In this document: piece after piece, positions 28,585 through 37,875 of the stretch
Layout: each line of letters begins with the position of its first letter
How positions within the stretch are numbered: the stretch's first letter is position 1
NCBI RefSeq assembly: GCF_002224365.1
Contig: NZ_CP022437.1
Location: 1,364,001 to 1,428,000, forward strand
From: Virgibacillus necropolis
Lineage (GTDB): Bacteria; Bacillota; Bacilli; Bacillales; Amphibacillaceae
DNA length: 64,000 nucleotides
Direction: 5' to 3'
Translations under genes and position numbers: made by a program
Notes under the pieces: generated by a model
Told to the model about the DNA's origin: nothing
What the model saw: the letters and a program-made list of their open reading frames with translations, nothing else
Databases searched by the model: none

Positions 28585-29922
28585 TTAGAAGAACAATAGA
28601 CCAATGGAAATTGGTATAAAGCTATAGATTAATATCATTACGCAAAAGCCCATTATATCGCGTACCTTAAGTCCAGCAATTGCTAATAATGGCAATGCCC
28701 AAAACGGTTGGATCATGTTCGTCCATGCATCACCCCATGCAACAGCCATTGCAGTTTTGGCAGTATCAACTCCGATTTCGAGTGCAGCGGGAATCATAAT
28801 TGGCCCTTGTACCGCCCATTGCCCACCACCAGATGGTACGAAGAAATTCACTAAACCAGCACTGATGAATGCGAATAATGGAAAAGTAAATTCGGTTGAA
28901 ATACTGACAAACCACAACGACATTTGTTCTGAAAGGCCTGAAGCAACCATCATGCCCATGATTCCTGCATAAAATGGAAACTGGATAACAATTCCGCCGA
29001 CATTTTTAACAGCATTGGTTACACTATGTAAAAACCTGCGTGGGGTTCGGTGAAAAATGATTCCCAGGAAAAGGAATATGAAGTTGACAATGTTAATATT
29101 CAAATCAAGTCCGTTAGCCGTAAAATGATAAATAATGAATGCAAACCCCATGACACCGATTAGCAATGAGATAATTTGACTGTTTTCTAAACGTTCAGCA
29201 GGTGTTAGTTTTTCTGATGAATCTGTTGAATGTTCATCTATTTCTTCTGTATCATCTGGTCGCCAGGATGCTGGGTCGGTAGTATTCAAAGTGTCTCTTG
29301 ATTTCATTAAAAACCTGTTCAATAGTGGAAGTGTTAGCAGTAATACTAGCACAATGAATAGATTGAAACTGCTAAATAGCGTTTCTGTTACAGGAACAAC
29401 TCCCATTGTATCTTCTAAAAAGTGACCAGGTGTTGCAATTAATAATGGGATGGAACCTGAGAGACCACCATGCCACAAAAGAAAACCACTATATGCACTG
29501 GCCATTAATAGACGATAGTCCACTGTTGGAACCCGTTTAGCTACATGAATAGCAAGAAGCGCTCCGACAACTAAACCGAATCCATAATTTATTATACAAG
29601 CAATAGCAGCGACAAATGTAACCAATAAAATTGCCTGGCCCGGCGTGTTTGCAAGTTTGCTGATTTTGATTAGCAGATTTTTAACAATTGGTGTACTAGC
29701 TAAAATATAACCAGTAACAACGATGAGGGACATCTGCATTGCAAAAGCTAGTAAATCCCAGAAGCCCCCGCCCCAGTACTCAATCATTTGAACTGGTGAG
29801 CTTCCCGTAATACCAATACCTAGTAAAAAGACGACAAATGTTAAAATAATTGCAAACAAAAATGCGTCAGGTAAATACCGTTGAACAATTCTATCAAAAA
29901 AAGATGTGATAGATTTAAACAT
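28585..29922 (-). CDS. atoE: Short-chain fatty acid transporter, AtoE family
   Basis: A 445-residue membrane protein with about 11-12 helices and AtoE-family sequence: YLPDAFLFAIILTFVVFLLG at the N-terminus, YGFGLVVGALLAIHVAKR, WHGGLSGSIPLLIATPGHF, and FFVPSGGGQWAVQGPIMIPAA. The family takes up butyrate and acetoacetate. ATG 29922 is the start because GGAGGAG lies 5 nt before it; the 11-residue longer frame contains the ribosome site. No fatty-acid catabolic genes adjoin it, so the local context adds nothing. Confidence 0.88.
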   Translation of the reverse strand: MFKSITSFFDRIVQRYLPDAFLFAIILTFVVFLLGIGITGSSPVQMIEYWGGGFWDLLAFAMQMSLIVVTGYILASTPIVKNLLIKISKLANTPGQAILLVTFVAAIACIINYGFGLVVGALLAIHVAKRVPTVDYRLLMASAYSGFLLWHGGLSGSIPLLIATPGHFLEDTMGVVPVTETLFSSFNLFIVLVLLLTLPLLNRFLMKSRDTLNTTDPASWRPDDTEEIDEHSTDSSEKLTPAERLENSQIISLLIGVMGFAFIIYHFTANGLDLNINIVNFIFLFLGIIFHRTPRRFLHSVTNAVKNVGGIVIQFPFYAGIMGMMVASGLSEQMSLWFVSISTEFTFPLFAFISAGLVNFFVPSGGGQWAVQGPIMIPAALEIGVDTAKTAMAVAWGDAWTNMIQPFWALPLLAIAGLKVRDIMGFCVMILIYSFIPISIGLLFF

Positions 29923-30112
29923 TTTTTCTCCTCCTTTTTCCAAAATTCCAAGCATATTTTTTCAATAAATAAAAAACAAACCATATATATGATAGTATCA
30001 GAAGAACATGTATAGTGACATAAAATTTTAAATTAATAATTGTTTCTTAACATATAGTTATATAGAATAAAGAATAACCGCTACAAAAATGATTAATTAA
30101 GGATGAAGATGT

Positions 30113-31105
30113 ATGGAATATGTAATCGGGATTGACGGTGGAGGGACGAAAACCGAGGCATTGATGGCTGATGAGAACGGTACTATTGTAGCAAGTACAT
30201 TTGGAGGTCCGACGAATCCAAATGTATTAACAACAGAAGAACTCTATCAAACATTGGAAGCACTAGTACATGATTTAAACCAACAAGTGCCCGGTCAATT
30301 CACCAATGTAGCACATTTATTTGCAGGGATATCAGGTGCTGGTGAAAAGAAGAATCAAGAAAAAATTAAGCGGATTTTCACTCGGTTATTACCTACTACC
30401 ACTTTAATAGAGGTATATCCAGACTCAATAAATGCACTGTACTCAGGAACGTTTGGCGAGCCGGGCATTGTTCAAATATCTGGTACAGGTTCAATCACAT
30501 ATGGAATTAATAATCAGTTAATCCATGACCGAGTTGGTGGATGGGGTTATTTATTTGGTGATGAAGGTAGCGGTTATGACATCGGTAAACAGGGGATAGT
30601 GGCAGCGCTTAAAGCCTTCGATGGACGTGGCAAAGATACGATTTTACTGGAAATGCTTTATGACCTTTTTCAAGTGAAGGATGGACATGAATTAATTCGT
30701 GATTTATACGCCTCCTCAATGCCTAAGGAAAAAATTGCACCTATTAGCCAGGTTGTCTTTAAAGCGTATGAACTACATGACGCTGTTGCACAAGACATCG
30801 TGGCAAATGTAGTAGACGAACTAAAATCTAGTATAGTAACATTGCATAAGAAGCTTTTTGATAATAAAGAAAATGTGCAGCTCGTTCTTTGTGGTGGTGT
30901 TTTTTCTGACAAAACTATACTTCCCCCATTGATCGAAAAAGAATTAAAACGGTATAACACGGAGTTTTCCATTGTTATCCCTGAATTTCCCCCAGTAGGT
31001 GGGTCATTAATTGGTGCATATCTATCTATGAATACGTGTATAGATAACAAAATGATCACAATGATAAAAGATGGCTATAAGAAAATAAATAAGAAGAGTA
31101 GGTGA
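30113..31105 (+). CDS. murK: N-acetylmuramic acid / N-acetylglucosamine kinase (BadF/BcrA fold, MurK-like)
   Basis: A 330-residue ASKHA-fold kinase: phosphate-1 loop VIGIDGGGTKTEALMAD, QISGTGSITYG and GGWGYLFGDEGSGYDIGKQ, then LVLCGGVFSD near the end. This is the BadF/BadG/BcrA group that includes MurK of Clostridium, which phosphorylates MurNAc and GlcNAc. Followed after 6 nt by murR and then by murQ, which needs MurNAc-6-phosphate, the context supports a MurK role: it replaces PTS phosphorylation after ABC import. GlcNAc kinase alone is the alternative. Confidence 0.85.
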   Translation: MEYVIGIDGGGTKTEALMADENGTIVASTFGGPTNPNVLTTEELYQTLEALVHDLNQQVPGQFTNVAHLFAGISGAGEKKNQEKIKRIFTRLLPTTTLIEVYPDSINALYSGTFGEPGIVQISGTGSITYGINNQLIHDRVGGWGYLFGDEGSGYDIGKQGIVAALKAFDGRGKDTILLEMLYDLFQVKDGHELIRDLYASSMPKEKIAPISQVVFKAYELHDAVAQDIVANVVDELKSSIVTLHKKLFDNKENVQLVLCGGVFSDKTILPPLIEKELKRYNTEFSIVIPEFPPVGGSLIGAYLSMNTCIDNKMITMIKDGYKKINKKSR

Positions 31106-31111
31106 TTTTTA

Positions 31112-31981
31112 GTGTCTCACATTAAAGGGGGATTAGTCATTTTAAAAGAAATGGTGAATAGTCTACCTCCATCAGAGAAAAAAATTGCGCACTATATACT
31201 AAATAATCCAGAAGAATCAATCCATTTAACTGCCATGGCGTTGGGGGAGAAAAGCCAGACCAGCAGCGCTGCAGTAATTCGATTATGCAAATCACTGGGT
31301 TTTGGTGGGTTTCAGGAATTAAAGATTCGAGTCACAGGTGATTTGCAGGATCAAGTAGTAAAAGGTTATCGGGACATACAACCTAAAGAAGCATACAAAG
31401 ACATCATAGGAAAAGTTACCTCAAACACGATACATACATTAAAAGAAACAGTGGATATCATGAATGTTGAAGATTTGAAAAAAGCTGTAACTACATTAAC
31501 TAACGCAAAGTCTATTTTATTTGTTGGATTTGGGGCTTCTCATATTGCTGCAAAAGATGCGGAACAAAAATTTCAGCGGATTAATAAACAAGCCCAAGCT
31601 TCATCAGATGTCCATATGGCAGCAACATCTATTGCAAATAAGGGCCCTGAAGATGTAGTTGTTGGTATTTCTTTCTCAGGAAAAACTTCTGAAGTAGTTA
31701 AATTATTGGAGCTTGCCAAACATAAAGGAGTCCAAACAATCAGCATAACTAAATATGGAAAGACACCAGTTACAAATTTTTCGGATATAAAGTTATTTAC
31801 TTCAGCGGCAAGAGAAGCTACCTTCAGAAGTGGTGCCACGTCATCACGTATTGCGCAACTTCATATGATTGATATTTTATTTATGTGTTTAGCGTCTGAA
31901 GAGTATGATGAAACAGTGAGACATCTGGACGAAACAAGAGAAGCAATCTCATTTTTTAGGGGGGATTCTTCAAAAAAGTAA
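31112..31981 (+). CDS. murR: MurR/RpiR-family regulator with a SIS domain
   Basis: A 289-residue regulator: N-terminal HTH_6 domain (EKKIAHYILNNPEESIHLTAMALGE, SSAAVIRLCKSLGFGGFQELK) and a C-terminal sugar-isomerase domain (ILFVGFGASHIAAKDAEQKF, VVVGISFSGKTSEVVKLLE). MurR proteins sense MurNAc-6-phosphate. GTG 31112 follows AGTAGGTGAT. It probably controls the murQ promoter downstream and possibly the convergent namZ-nagZ-amiE genes (inference). Confidence 0.88.
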   Translation: MSHIKGGLVILKEMVNSLPPSEKKIAHYILNNPEESIHLTAMALGEKSQTSSAAVIRLCKSLGFGGFQELKIRVTGDLQDQVVKGYRDIQPKEAYKDIIGKVTSNTIHTLKETVDIMNVEDLKKAVTTLTNAKSILFVGFGASHIAAKDAEQKFQRINKQAQASSDVHMAATSIANKGPEDVVVGISFSGKTSEVVKLLELAKHKGVQTISITKYGKTPVTNFSDIKLFTSAAREATFRSGATSSRIAQLHMIDILFMCLASEEYDETVRHLDETREAISFFRGDSSKK

Positions 31982-32049
31982 GTAAAAAATTATAATTGGT
32001 TTTAACTTTATAACCACTGAAATATTATTACTAAAAACGGAATGGCTTA

Positions 32050-32078
32050 TTGACAAAATAATTCAACACGATTATAAT
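32050..32078 (+). promoter_or_regulatory. Consensus sigma-A promoter of murQ
   Basis: TTGACA (32050-32055) and TATAAT (32073-32078) are 17 nt apart: a full consensus. A leader of about 75 nt follows and holds a partial cre-like TGAAAGCGCTT at 32121. So strong a promoter upstream of a catabolic gene implies tight repression, presumably by MurR. Confidence 0.88.
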
Positions 32079-32161
32079 AAAAACGACTTCACAAGATTGA
32101 AATTATTTTGAAAAGTTCTTTGAAAGCGCTTAATCATCAAGTTAATTTTAAGGAGATACAT

Positions 32162-33079
32162 ATGCCAATGAAATTATCTGCTTTAACAACAGAAAAACGA
32201 AATGAAAATAGTATGGAACTAGATCAACTGTCAACTATCGATATTTTAAAAACAATTAACCAGGAAGATAAAAAGGTTGCAGAAGCTGTTGCGGATGCTT
32301 TACCAAAAGTTGAAAATGCGATTGAACAAATTTATCAAGCATTATCAAAAGGTGGAAGACTATTTTACGTCGGTGCAGGAACAAGTGGAAGACTTGGGGT
32401 CATTGATGCATCTGAATGTCCTCCTACATTTATGACCTCGCCAGAAATGGTGCAGACGGTTATGGCAGGTGGAATGGGCGCGTTTGTAAATGCAGTTGAA
32501 GGATCTGAGGATGATGAACGTCAAGGGGCAGCAGATTTAAAAGAGAGAAACCTTACAAAACATGATGTGGTAATTGGAATTACAGCAAGCGGGCGAACAC
32601 CCTATCCAATAGGAGCTTTAAAGTTCGCACACTCGATTGGCGCATACACGGTGGGATTGTCTTGTAACGAAAATGCACTAATTAGTCGATATGCTGATTG
32701 TGAAATAGAGGTGGTGGTTGGACCTGAAGTTTTAACAGGGTCTACTAGAATGAAAGCAGCCACTGCACACAAAATGATTCTGAATATGATTAGTACAACC
32801 ACAATGGTGAAGCTTGGTAAAGTCTATGAAAACCTGATGGTCGACGTACATGCAAGTAATTATAAATTGCTAGAAAGAGCAAAACATACAATTATGGAAG
32901 TCACCAATGTTACATATGAAGAAGCAGAATACGCACTTACATTGACAAATAAGGAAGTTAAACCAGCAATTGTTATGCTAGAGTGTGACACAACGTATGA
33001 AAAGGCAAAATATGCTATACAGCAAAGTAATGGTTATGTTAGAAAAGCGATTGACTATTTGAATAAGAATCAATCCTAA
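32162..33079 (+). CDS. murQ: N-acetylmuramic acid 6-phosphate etherase
   Basis: A 305-residue SIS-domain lyase matching the usual MurQ size once ATG 32162 is used; AAGGAG lies just upstream, whereas the frame from TTG 32108 adds 18 residues without a ribosome site. Motifs: GGRLFYVGAGTSGRLGVIDASECPPTF (catalytic Glu region), VIGITASGRTPYPIGAL and GSTRMKAATAHKMILNM. It cleaves the D-lactyl ether of MurNAc-6-phosphate to GlcNAc-6-phosphate and D-lactate in the cytoplasm. Confidence 0.95.
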   Translation: MPMKLSALTTEKRNENSMELDQLSTIDILKTINQEDKKVAEAVADALPKVENAIEQIYQALSKGGRLFYVGAGTSGRLGVIDASECPPTFMTSPEMVQTVMAGGMGAFVNAVEGSEDDERQGAADLKERNLTKHDVVIGITASGRTPYPIGALKFAHSIGAYTVGLSCNENALISRYADCEIEVVVGPEVLTGSTRMKAATAHKMILNMISTTTMVKLGKVYENLMVDVHASNYKLLERAKHTIMEVTNVTYEEAEYALTLTNKEVKPAIVMLECDTTYEKAKYAIQQSNGYVRKAIDYLNKNQS

Positions 33080-33158
33080 TTTTAGAAGTGCCATTAATAG
33101 TTTCATTAACTGTTAGTGTGTTTCATATAATTTTAGTAAATAAAAGGGGGAGAACAAC

Positions 33159-34496
33159 TTGAAAAGGTTATTTAAAGGTCCTGGTTTGTTGGTACTTATG
33201 GCCATTTTTATGCTTGCTTTCGTTGTTGGTTGTAACAACGAGGAAGAAAGCGGAGGTGAGTCAGAAGGTAATAATGCCAGCAGTGATGGAGAAATTTCTG
33301 GCAAACTTGAAATTCAGTATTTTGTCGGTGGGTATGGGGATGCCTGGTGGAAAGAAGTAATCGCAGGCTATAAAGAAAAATATCCTGATGTTGAAGTTGT
33401 TGAACATGCTGGACCAAATATAAATGAAGAAATGAAAACCCGTTGGATCTCTGGTAATCCACCTGATGTGGTTTACATTGATGGAGCAGGATCAAGTGAA
33501 ACACAAATGGTAGAAGATGAGCAATTAATGGATCTTACCGAATGGGTTGAAACGATAAAACTTGAGGATGGAACACCATTAATGGACAGTTTCATTGTAC
33601 CGCCTAGCGATTATGATGGAAAGATTTTTAGTTTACCACTTGTTTTTGATACATGGGGAACATGGTACGATAAAAAGATGTTTGAAGAAGGCGGCTACGA
33701 AGTTCCAAGCGACTTTGATAGCTGGATGACTTCAATGGGTAAAATTAAGGAAGAAGAAGGAATTGCTCCATTTACAACAACTGGTCAATATCCATATTAC
33801 TTCTTAAGAGGTGTATTGTACCCTGCATTTGCATCTGTCGGCGGAGATGAATTATTAGCTTCTGTTATCAATGGTGAAGAAGGTGCATGGACAAGTGAAC
33901 CTGTTTTGGAAGTGATGAAAAAGGTTCAAAAAATGCAAGAAGCAGGATATATTGACCCTGGTTTTGCAGCACTAAGCCATACACAGTCACAAATGAACTT
34001 CATACTTGGTAAAAATGCTTATATTCCAGTAGGTTTCTGGTTACCGAATGAGATGGCAAAGGATGTTCCAGATGATTTTGAATTTGGTTTCATTCCTTCA
34101 CCAATGAACGAGGCAGGGGAACCAATGGTAGTTGTTCCAGATTTACGTCCTTTGGCAATCGCTAAAGATGCGAAAAACCCTGAAGCTGCAAAAGCCTTTG
34201 TAGAATTTGCTTACCAAAAGGAGTACGCTTCTAAATTTGCTGAGTTAACCGGAGCCTTGATGAATATGAAAGGCGTCGATATCGCGAGCAATGAAAATGT
34301 ACCTGCATACTTGAAAGATGCAAACGAAATGATTAATGATCCAGAACAAGTATCTATTCACCATAAGCCTCATCCAATGAGTGCTGATTTGGAAACACCG
34401 ATTAGTGATGCACTAGTTGCGTTAATGCTTGGAGAAATTGATGCTGAAGAATTTTGTAAGCGAGCAGAAGCAGCGGCTGCGGATTATCGCGGTTAA
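33159..34496 (+). CDS. ABC transporter sugar-binding lipoprotein, probably for MurNAc/GlcNAc or muropeptides
   Basis: A 445-residue lipoprotein: signal peptide ending VVGCNN, an acidic linker, then an extracellular solute-binding domain (EIQYFVGGYGDAWWKEVIAGYKEKYPDVEV, NPPDVVYIDGAGSS, PLVFDTWGTWYDKKMFEEGG). TTG 33159 follows AAAGGGGGA by about 9 nt. Its placement directly after murQ in a locus with namZ, nagZ and amiE suggests that it binds the amino sugars those enzymes release (inference). The operon has no ATPase gene. Confidence 0.85.
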   Translation: MKRLFKGPGLLVLMAIFMLAFVVGCNNEEESGGESEGNNASSDGEISGKLEIQYFVGGYGDAWWKEVIAGYKEKYPDVEVVEHAGPNINEEMKTRWISGNPPDVVYIDGAGSSETQMVEDEQLMDLTEWVETIKLEDGTPLMDSFIVPPSDYDGKIFSLPLVFDTWGTWYDKKMFEEGGYEVPSDFDSWMTSMGKIKEEEGIAPFTTTGQYPYYFLRGVLYPAFASVGGDELLASVINGEEGAWTSEPVLEVMKKVQKMQEAGYIDPGFAALSHTQSQMNFILGKNAYIPVGFWLPNEMAKDVPDDFEFGFIPSPMNEAGEPMVVVPDLRPLAIAKDAKNPEAAKAFVEFAYQKEYASKFAELTGALMNMKGVDIASNENVPAYLKDANEMINDPEQVSIHHKPHPMSADLETPISDALVALMLGEIDAEEFCKRAEAAAADYRG

Positions 34497-34527
34497 TAGG
34501 AATTAAATTGTTTAGCTAGAAATCAGG

Positions 34528-34562
34528 GATGTAAAGGCAGGTTCCTGCCTTTACATCTTTTT
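34528..34562 (+). terminator. Intercistronic hairpin after the binding-protein gene
   Basis: GATGTAAAGGCAG and CTGCCTTTACATC form a perfect 13-bp stem with a GTTC loop and T5. A partial terminator here would favour the binding protein over the permeases. Confidence 0.85.
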
Positions 34563-34601
34563 CTAATAATTTATTTTTTAAAAAAGGATGGAGGGACCCG
34601 A

Positions 34602-35495
34602 ATGGTTCAGTCCAAAGGTAAAAAAGTTAGGTTTCTCTTGTTTTGTTTGCTCCCAACCTTGCTAGTATTTGGGATATTTACGATTTATCCTTTACTCAAC
34701 GGTCTTTATTTATCTTTCTTTGAATGGTCTGGAGCTGGCGGAGAGAAGGAATTTATCGGCTTTGAGAATTACATGACATTATTTAGCGATCCAATCATAC
34801 CTAAAGCAATATGGCATGATTATTTTTTAGTTTTTGCTAAGGTGTTCGGAATCATGATTTTAGCTACATATTTTGCAGTTGCACTTACACAGCTGAGACT
34901 TAAAGAATCGCCTTTTTATCGTATTATTTTCTTTTTCCCGAATATCATGTCTGTTGTTGTTATTGGTATATTATGGACATTTATCTTTAACCCTGATTTA
35001 GGTTTAATCAATTCAGGACTAAGAGCTATCGGACTGGAAAGCTGGACGAGGCCATGGTTAGGGGATCTTGATTGGGCGTTACCTGCACTTGTACTGCCAT
35101 CCGTTTGGGCAGGAATTGGTTTATTTATGCTCTTACTAATGGGTGGAATCGCAAATATTCCTAAGAGTATGTATGAAGCGGCAGACATTGATGGTGCTAG
35201 TAACTGGCAACAGTTTTGGCGGATAACGGTTCCACTCGTTTGGCCACAAATTAAGACATCCATTTTGTATATTGTTATTACAACATTAAATGGCTCCTTT
35301 ATTATCGTACAAATCATGACAAGAGGTGGCCCAAACAATGCCACGCAAGTAATGGGTTCATACCTATACCAAGAAGCATTTACCGAATATAATTTCGGTT
35401 ACGGAGCTACGATTGGTGTAATGATTTTAATCTTGTCTTTGGCTACAATACTGGTACTACAATTCTTGTTAAGAAGAGATAAGGTTGAATATTAG
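34602..35495 (+). CDS. Sugar ABC transporter permease (MalF-like)
   Basis: A 297-residue permease with six predicted helices and EAA loop YEAADIDGASNWQQFWRITVPL. ATG 34602 follows GGAGGGA. It is partner of the next permease; the substrate is inferred from the mur context. Confidence 0.88.
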   Translation: MVQSKGKKVRFLLFCLLPTLLVFGIFTIYPLLNGLYLSFFEWSGAGGEKEFIGFENYMTLFSDPIIPKAIWHDYFLVFAKVFGIMILATYFAVALTQLRLKESPFYRIIFFFPNIMSVVVIGILWTFIFNPDLGLINSGLRAIGLESWTRPWLGDLDWALPALVLPSVWAGIGLFMLLLMGGIANIPKSMYEAADIDGASNWQQFWRITVPLVWPQIKTSILYIVITTLNGSFIIVQIMTRGGPNNATQVMGSYLYQEAFTEYNFGYGATIGVMILILSLATILVLQFLLRRDKVEY

Positions 35496-35505
35496 GGGGG
35501 AAAAC

Positions 35506-36348
35506 ATGACTCAGAGAATTAGTAGACTATTAATGAAAACTGTTATTCGTATTCCATTAATAGTATGGTCGCTGGTTGTTCTGTACCCAATTGTATGGAT
35601 GTTCTTGGGAGCGTTTAAATCAAATGGGGAAATTTTTGCATCACCATGGGCATTGCCAGAAACATTCAACTTTGGCAACTTTGTCACAGCATGGACGGAT
35701 TATAACATCGGATCCAGTTTTATGAACAGTTTATTTGTAACTGTGCTCGGTACGGCGTTGTGTCTAGTATTTGCTATACCAACCTCATATGCAATTGAAC
35801 GAATCAAATTTCGGTCTAGTAAAATATTATTTAATACATATTTATCTGCAATGATGATTCCGATGGTACTAGGATGGATTCCATTGTTTTTCCTTCTATT
35901 AAAATTTAATATGCTAGATAACTTATGGGCTTTGTCACTTGTTTATGCAGTAACACAAATTCCTTTCAGCATATTTATTTTGACTAGCTTTATGAGCAGC
36001 ATTCCTAAAGAATTGGAGGAAGCAGCCGCAATTGATGGTATGTCACAATATGGCATTCTATTAAAAGTGGTTACGCCATTATTAACGACTGGGATTATTA
36101 CCGTTTCGATCATGAATGCTGTTACGTTCTGGAATGAGTATTTTATGGCGTTGATTTTCCTACAAACAGATGGGAATTATACGCTCGGGTTAGCAATGGA
36201 TTTAATGAACAGAGAAGCGCAGTACACAAACGCCTGGGGTGCTTTGTTTGCCGGCCTTTCTATTGCTATTATTCCGGTCATGATTATCTACGCAATTTTC
36301 CAGCGCTGGATTGTTAAAGGAATGATGGAAGGGGCATTAAAAGGATAG
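35506..36348 (+). CDS. Sugar ABC transporter permease (MalG-like)
   Basis: A 280-residue permease with EAA loop ELEEAAAIDGMSQYGILLKVVTPL and the usual C-terminal YAIFQRWIVKGMMEGALKG. ATG 35506 is chosen because AGGGGGG lies 6 nt before it; the frame from TTG 35485 includes that site. It starts 10 nt after the previous permease. Confidence 0.9.
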   Translation: MTQRISRLLMKTVIRIPLIVWSLVVLYPIVWMFLGAFKSNGEIFASPWALPETFNFGNFVTAWTDYNIGSSFMNSLFVTVLGTALCLVFAIPTSYAIERIKFRSSKILFNTYLSAMMIPMVLGWIPLFFLLLKFNMLDNLWALSLVYAVTQIPFSIFILTSFMSSIPKELEEAAAIDGMSQYGILLKVVTPLLTTGIITVSIMNAVTFWNEYFMALIFLQTDGNYTLGLAMDLMNREAQYTNAWGALFAGLSIAIIPVMIIYAIFQRWIVKGMMEGALKG

Positions 36349-36359
36349 GACAATGTTGG

Positions 36360-36505
36360 CCAAACTCAGGCGACACGAGGCCGAATTCAAAAGGCACGAA
36401 CCCAAACTCGGGAGAACGCACCCAAACTCGAGAGACACACATCCGAACTTGGGAGACACACATCCGAACTTGGGAGACGCACACCCAAACTCGGGAGAGC
36501 AATAT
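36360..36505. repeat. 21-bp-period tandem repeat (about 7 degenerate units)
   Basis: Units such as CCGAACTTGGGAGACACACAT recur every 21 bp, best preserved at 36422-36505. Since 21 is a multiple of three, both strands stay open: a plus-strand frame 36353-36538 would read as 7-residue repeats (PNLGDTH). I treat that as a by-product because it lacks a good ribosome site. Confidence 0.75.
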
Positions 36506-36542
36506 TGTCGCTCACCTTTTAAATTTAAATATGTTTAGAAAA

Positions 36543-36578
36543 AAAACCTTGACCACCCGCTAGAGTGGTCAAGGTTTT
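36543..36578. terminator. Bidirectional terminator between the ABC permease and namZ
   Basis: AAAACCTTGACCAC and GTGGTCAAGGTTTT form a 14-bp perfect stem with A- and T-runs on both flanks, serving both convergent operons. Confidence 0.9.
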
Positions 36579-36594
36579 ATAATGGTTCTATATT

Positions 36595-37857
36595 TTAATA
36601 CAATAAATACTCTTCTCTAACCTCTTTAAACTCGTTTAAATCCTCTTGCCATTGTTCCTTCATTGATTCAACTGACTCGCCGTTTTCAATCGCTTCTCGA
36701 ATCCAGCCATTTCCGATTAAGTTATCGAAGAATGATACACCTGAACTGTTTTCTGCTCGGAAAGCGAAGTCTTCAGGATATAAATCATGGATCGTTTTCA
36801 CGATGTGCAGACCCGTTTCTATTGGATGGAAGGCTTCTTTTTTAGTCACATGAATTTGTATGCCATGGCTTAATGTACCACTATGCTTTGAGAATGCTGG
36901 TGTGAATGATGCTGCACGGAATGCTACTCCAGGTAAATTTAAGTCATTTAAAGTTGTTGCTAATTCTGTGCTGTTAATGAATGGTGCACCAATTAATTCG
37001 AACGGCTTTGTCGTACCTCGTCCTTCTGAAACGTTTGTACCCTCAATCAACGCTGCACCAGGGTAGACCATTGCTGTTTCAGGTGTTGGCATGTTAGGTG
37101 ACGGCATCACGAACTCAAGTGGGGTGTCATCATAGTGCATGTTCCGCTTCCAACCATCCATTTCTACTACAGTTAAATCTGCTCCAATGTTAAACTCCGT
37201 ATTAAAAAATTTTGCTAGTTCTCCAACTGTCATACCATGGCGTAATGGAATTGGATATTTTCCAACGAATGATGCATATTCTGGATCTAGAACTGGTCCT
37301 TCAACTTTAGTTCCACTTAGAGGGTTAGGCCGATCCAACACAATAAAAGGGATATTGTTTTCTTGAGCAGCTTCCATTGCATATGCCATAGTATAGATAT
37401 ACGTGTAAAATCTTGTTCCAACATCTTGAATATCGAATACGAGTACATCAACGTTTTCTAACATTTCAGGTGTTGGTTTACGAGTTTCTCCGTATAAACT
37501 AAATACAGGTAAACCAGTATTTTTATCAATATAGTAATCTACATATTCACCTGCCTGGGCACTGCCACGAACACCGTGTTCCGGGCCATACAATGCTGTT
37601 AAGTTGATATCAGGATCATTGTGCAGAAGATCGACAATACTATTTAACTCCTGGTCAACTCCTGTTGGATTGGTGATTAATCCCACACGTTGTCCCTCGA
37701 GCAAATCCTTTTGTTCATCCAGTAATACTTCAACCCCTAATTGGAATTTTTTGTTCTTGTGATGTCCTTTGTGCTTGCCATTATTATCTGCAGAAACTCC
37801 TGACATAGTAGTCATTACCAAAATAGATACTAACATTACCATGATTAATTTTTTCAC
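36595..37857 (-). CDS. namZ: Exo-beta-N-acetylmuramidase NamZ (YbbC, DUF1343, GH171)
   Basis: A 420-residue exported protein: signal peptide (KKLIMVMLVSILVMTTMSGVSA) then a DUF1343 domain with GQRVGLITNPTGVD, ALYGPEHGVRGSAQAGE, DVLVFDIQDVGTRFYTYIYTM and PNPLSG. B. subtilis YbbC was shown to be NamZ, which removes MurNAc from the non-reducing end of glycan fragments. GTG 37857 is the start: AGGGGA lies 7 nt upstream, and the longest frame starts ahead of it. It is the last gene of the minus-strand amiE-nagZ-namZ operon. Confidence 0.9.
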   Translation of the reverse strand: MKKLIMVMLVSILVMTTMSGVSADNNGKHKGHHKNKKFQLGVEVLLDEQKDLLEGQRVGLITNPTGVDQELNSIVDLLHNDPDINLTALYGPEHGVRGSAQAGEYVDYYIDKNTGLPVFSLYGETRKPTPEMLENVDVLVFDIQDVGTRFYTYIYTMAYAMEAAQENNIPFIVLDRPNPLSGTKVEGPVLDPEYASFVGKYPIPLRHGMTVGELAKFFNTEFNIGADLTVVEMDGWKRNMHYDDTPLEFVMPSPNMPTPETAMVYPGAALIEGTNVSEGRGTTKPFELIGAPFINSTELATTLNDLNLPGVAFRAASFTPAFSKHSGTLSHGIQIHVTKKEAFHPIETGLHIVKTIHDLYPEDFAFRAENSSGVSFFDNLIGNGWIREAIENGESVESMKEQWQEDLNEFKEVREEYLLY

Positions 37858-37875
37858 GATACATTCCCCTCTCAT

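Noticed and set aside
36353-36538. Plus-strand frame encoding 7-residue repeats (HPNLGDT type), 5 nt after a permease stop
   Set aside because: The open frame follows from a 21-bp repeat, both strands are open, and no well-spaced ribosome site is present; described as a repeat instead.
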